NCBI GenBank assembly: GCA_014729615.1
Contig: WJJQ01000147.1
Coordinates: 1 to 13,878 of the forward strand
Origin: Candidatus Peregrinibacteria bacterium
GTDB taxonomy: Bacteria > Patescibacteriota > Gracilibacteria > UBA1369
DNA: 13,878 nucleotides
Direction: 5' to 3'
Part shown: positions 13,655 to 13,878 of the stretch, in pieces
Layout: each line of letters starts with the position of its first letter
Numbering within the stretch: the stretch's first letter is position 1
Position numbers and translations under genes: made by a program
The notes under the pieces: model-generated
The model's database searches: none
What the model was told of the DNA's origin: nothing
What the model saw: the letters and a program-made list of their open reading frames with translations, nothing else

Positions 13655-13878
13655 ATGTCAACGAGAATCAACAAATACATCGCGGAATCCGGATATTGTT
13701 CAAGACGCAAAGCAGACCAACTCATAGCCGACAATCGTGTTAAAATAAATGGAAAACAAGCCAAAAACGGCGATCAAGTTTCCGCTACCGACAAAATCAC
13801 CATCGACAATAATCCCATAAAACCTTTGGCAACCAAAATTTACATAGCCTTTCACAAACCTTTTGGCGCAATCACAAC
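13655..13878 (+). CDS. S4-domain pseudouridine synthase, RsuA/RluB family (5' part, runs off the window)
   Basis: The first 74 codons are present. The N-terminal S4 RNA-binding domain is clear: RINKYIAESGYCSRRKADQLI (about 4-24), followed by DNRVKINGKQA and a hydrophobic strand at VSATDKITID. After the linker comes YIAFHKPFGAIT, the strand and KPxG motif that opens the RsuA/RluB catalytic domain. The catalytic Asp lies beyond the window. Family knowledge: these enzymes make single pseudouridines in 16S or 23S rRNA; which one cannot be told from this part. Start chosen at ATG 13655 because the S4 domain begins at residue 3. A strong AGGGAGG at 13624-13630 is 24 bases upstream, too far to serve this start. 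The gene is divergent from the TPR pair. Confidence 0.9.
   Translation, partial: MSTRINKYIAESGYCSRRKADQLIADNRVKINGKQAKNGDQVSATDKITIDNNPIKPLATKIYIAFHKPFGAIT

Noticed and set aside
13633..13661. TTGACA on the minus strand as promoter for the TPR operon
   Set aside because: The hexamer 17 bases downstream is TTTGCT, a poor -10, and the -35 overlaps the divergent start codon.
1..13878. Alternative genetic code with TGA as glycine (as in Absconditabacteria/Gracilibacteria)
   Set aside because: Several genes end with TGA at sensible domain ends (for example 7215, 1816, 3836, 5291).

Overview
The window is AT-rich, uses the standard bacterial code (TGA works as a stop in several genes) and almost entirely lacks Shine-Dalgarno sequences. 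It carries many small proteins of unknown function next to a few recognisable bacterial families. This fits a Patescibacteria/CPR-like or other uncultivated bacterium, but no taxonomic marker in the window settles it, so the assignment is an inference of moderate to low confidence.

Region 1 (1 to about 2.4 kb) is the most striking part. It is a run of integron gene cassettes: three complete cassettes (about 34-591, 592-1234, 1235-1938), each with one plus-strand gene followed by an attC recombination site. A partial attC lies at the left edge, and a probable fourth cassette start at 1938 has lost its own 3' attC. The inverse core (R'') of each of the three complete cassettes is complementary to the core (R') that opens the same cassette, the hallmark of elements that were once circles joined at their attC. 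The cargo is a small soluble unknown protein, a three-helix membrane protein with a DUF305 (MIPHH) domain, a multi-pass membrane protein, and an unknown soluble protein. No integrase gene or attI is visible; they would lie left of the window, or the array is an integrase-less attC cluster.

Region 2 (2440-6274, minus strand) reads as a four-gene operon from one strong promoter at 6325-6297: a cytosolic histidine-kinase-like protein, a single-pass membrane protein of unknown function, a TVP38/TMEM64 (DedA-like) membrane protein, and an overlapping FAD/NAD(P) disulfide oxidoreductase. The oxidoreductase keeps the CxxxxC redox pair but lacks the usual C-terminal His-Glu dyad. Divergent from this operon is a sigma-70 family factor (6388-7215), so kinase and sigma factor share an intergenic region.

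Region 3 (7288-12043, plus strand) holds a DUF1801 protein, a membrane-anchored SAM methyltransferase, a cytochrome b5-type lipoprotein, a transglutaminase-like protein with an apparently leaderless start, and a GH15 glucoamylase/trehalase-type glycosidase. Region 4 (12040-13600, minus strand) holds two adjacent paralogous TPR/Sel1-like proteins. The 5' end of an S4-domain 16S/23S pseudouridine synthase (RsuA/RluB family) runs off the right edge on the plus strand.

No stretch longer than 300 bases is gene-free; the largest gaps are the attC-bearing spacers between the cassette genes. I saw no tRNA, rRNA, CRISPR array, insertion sequence or convincing intrinsic terminator.
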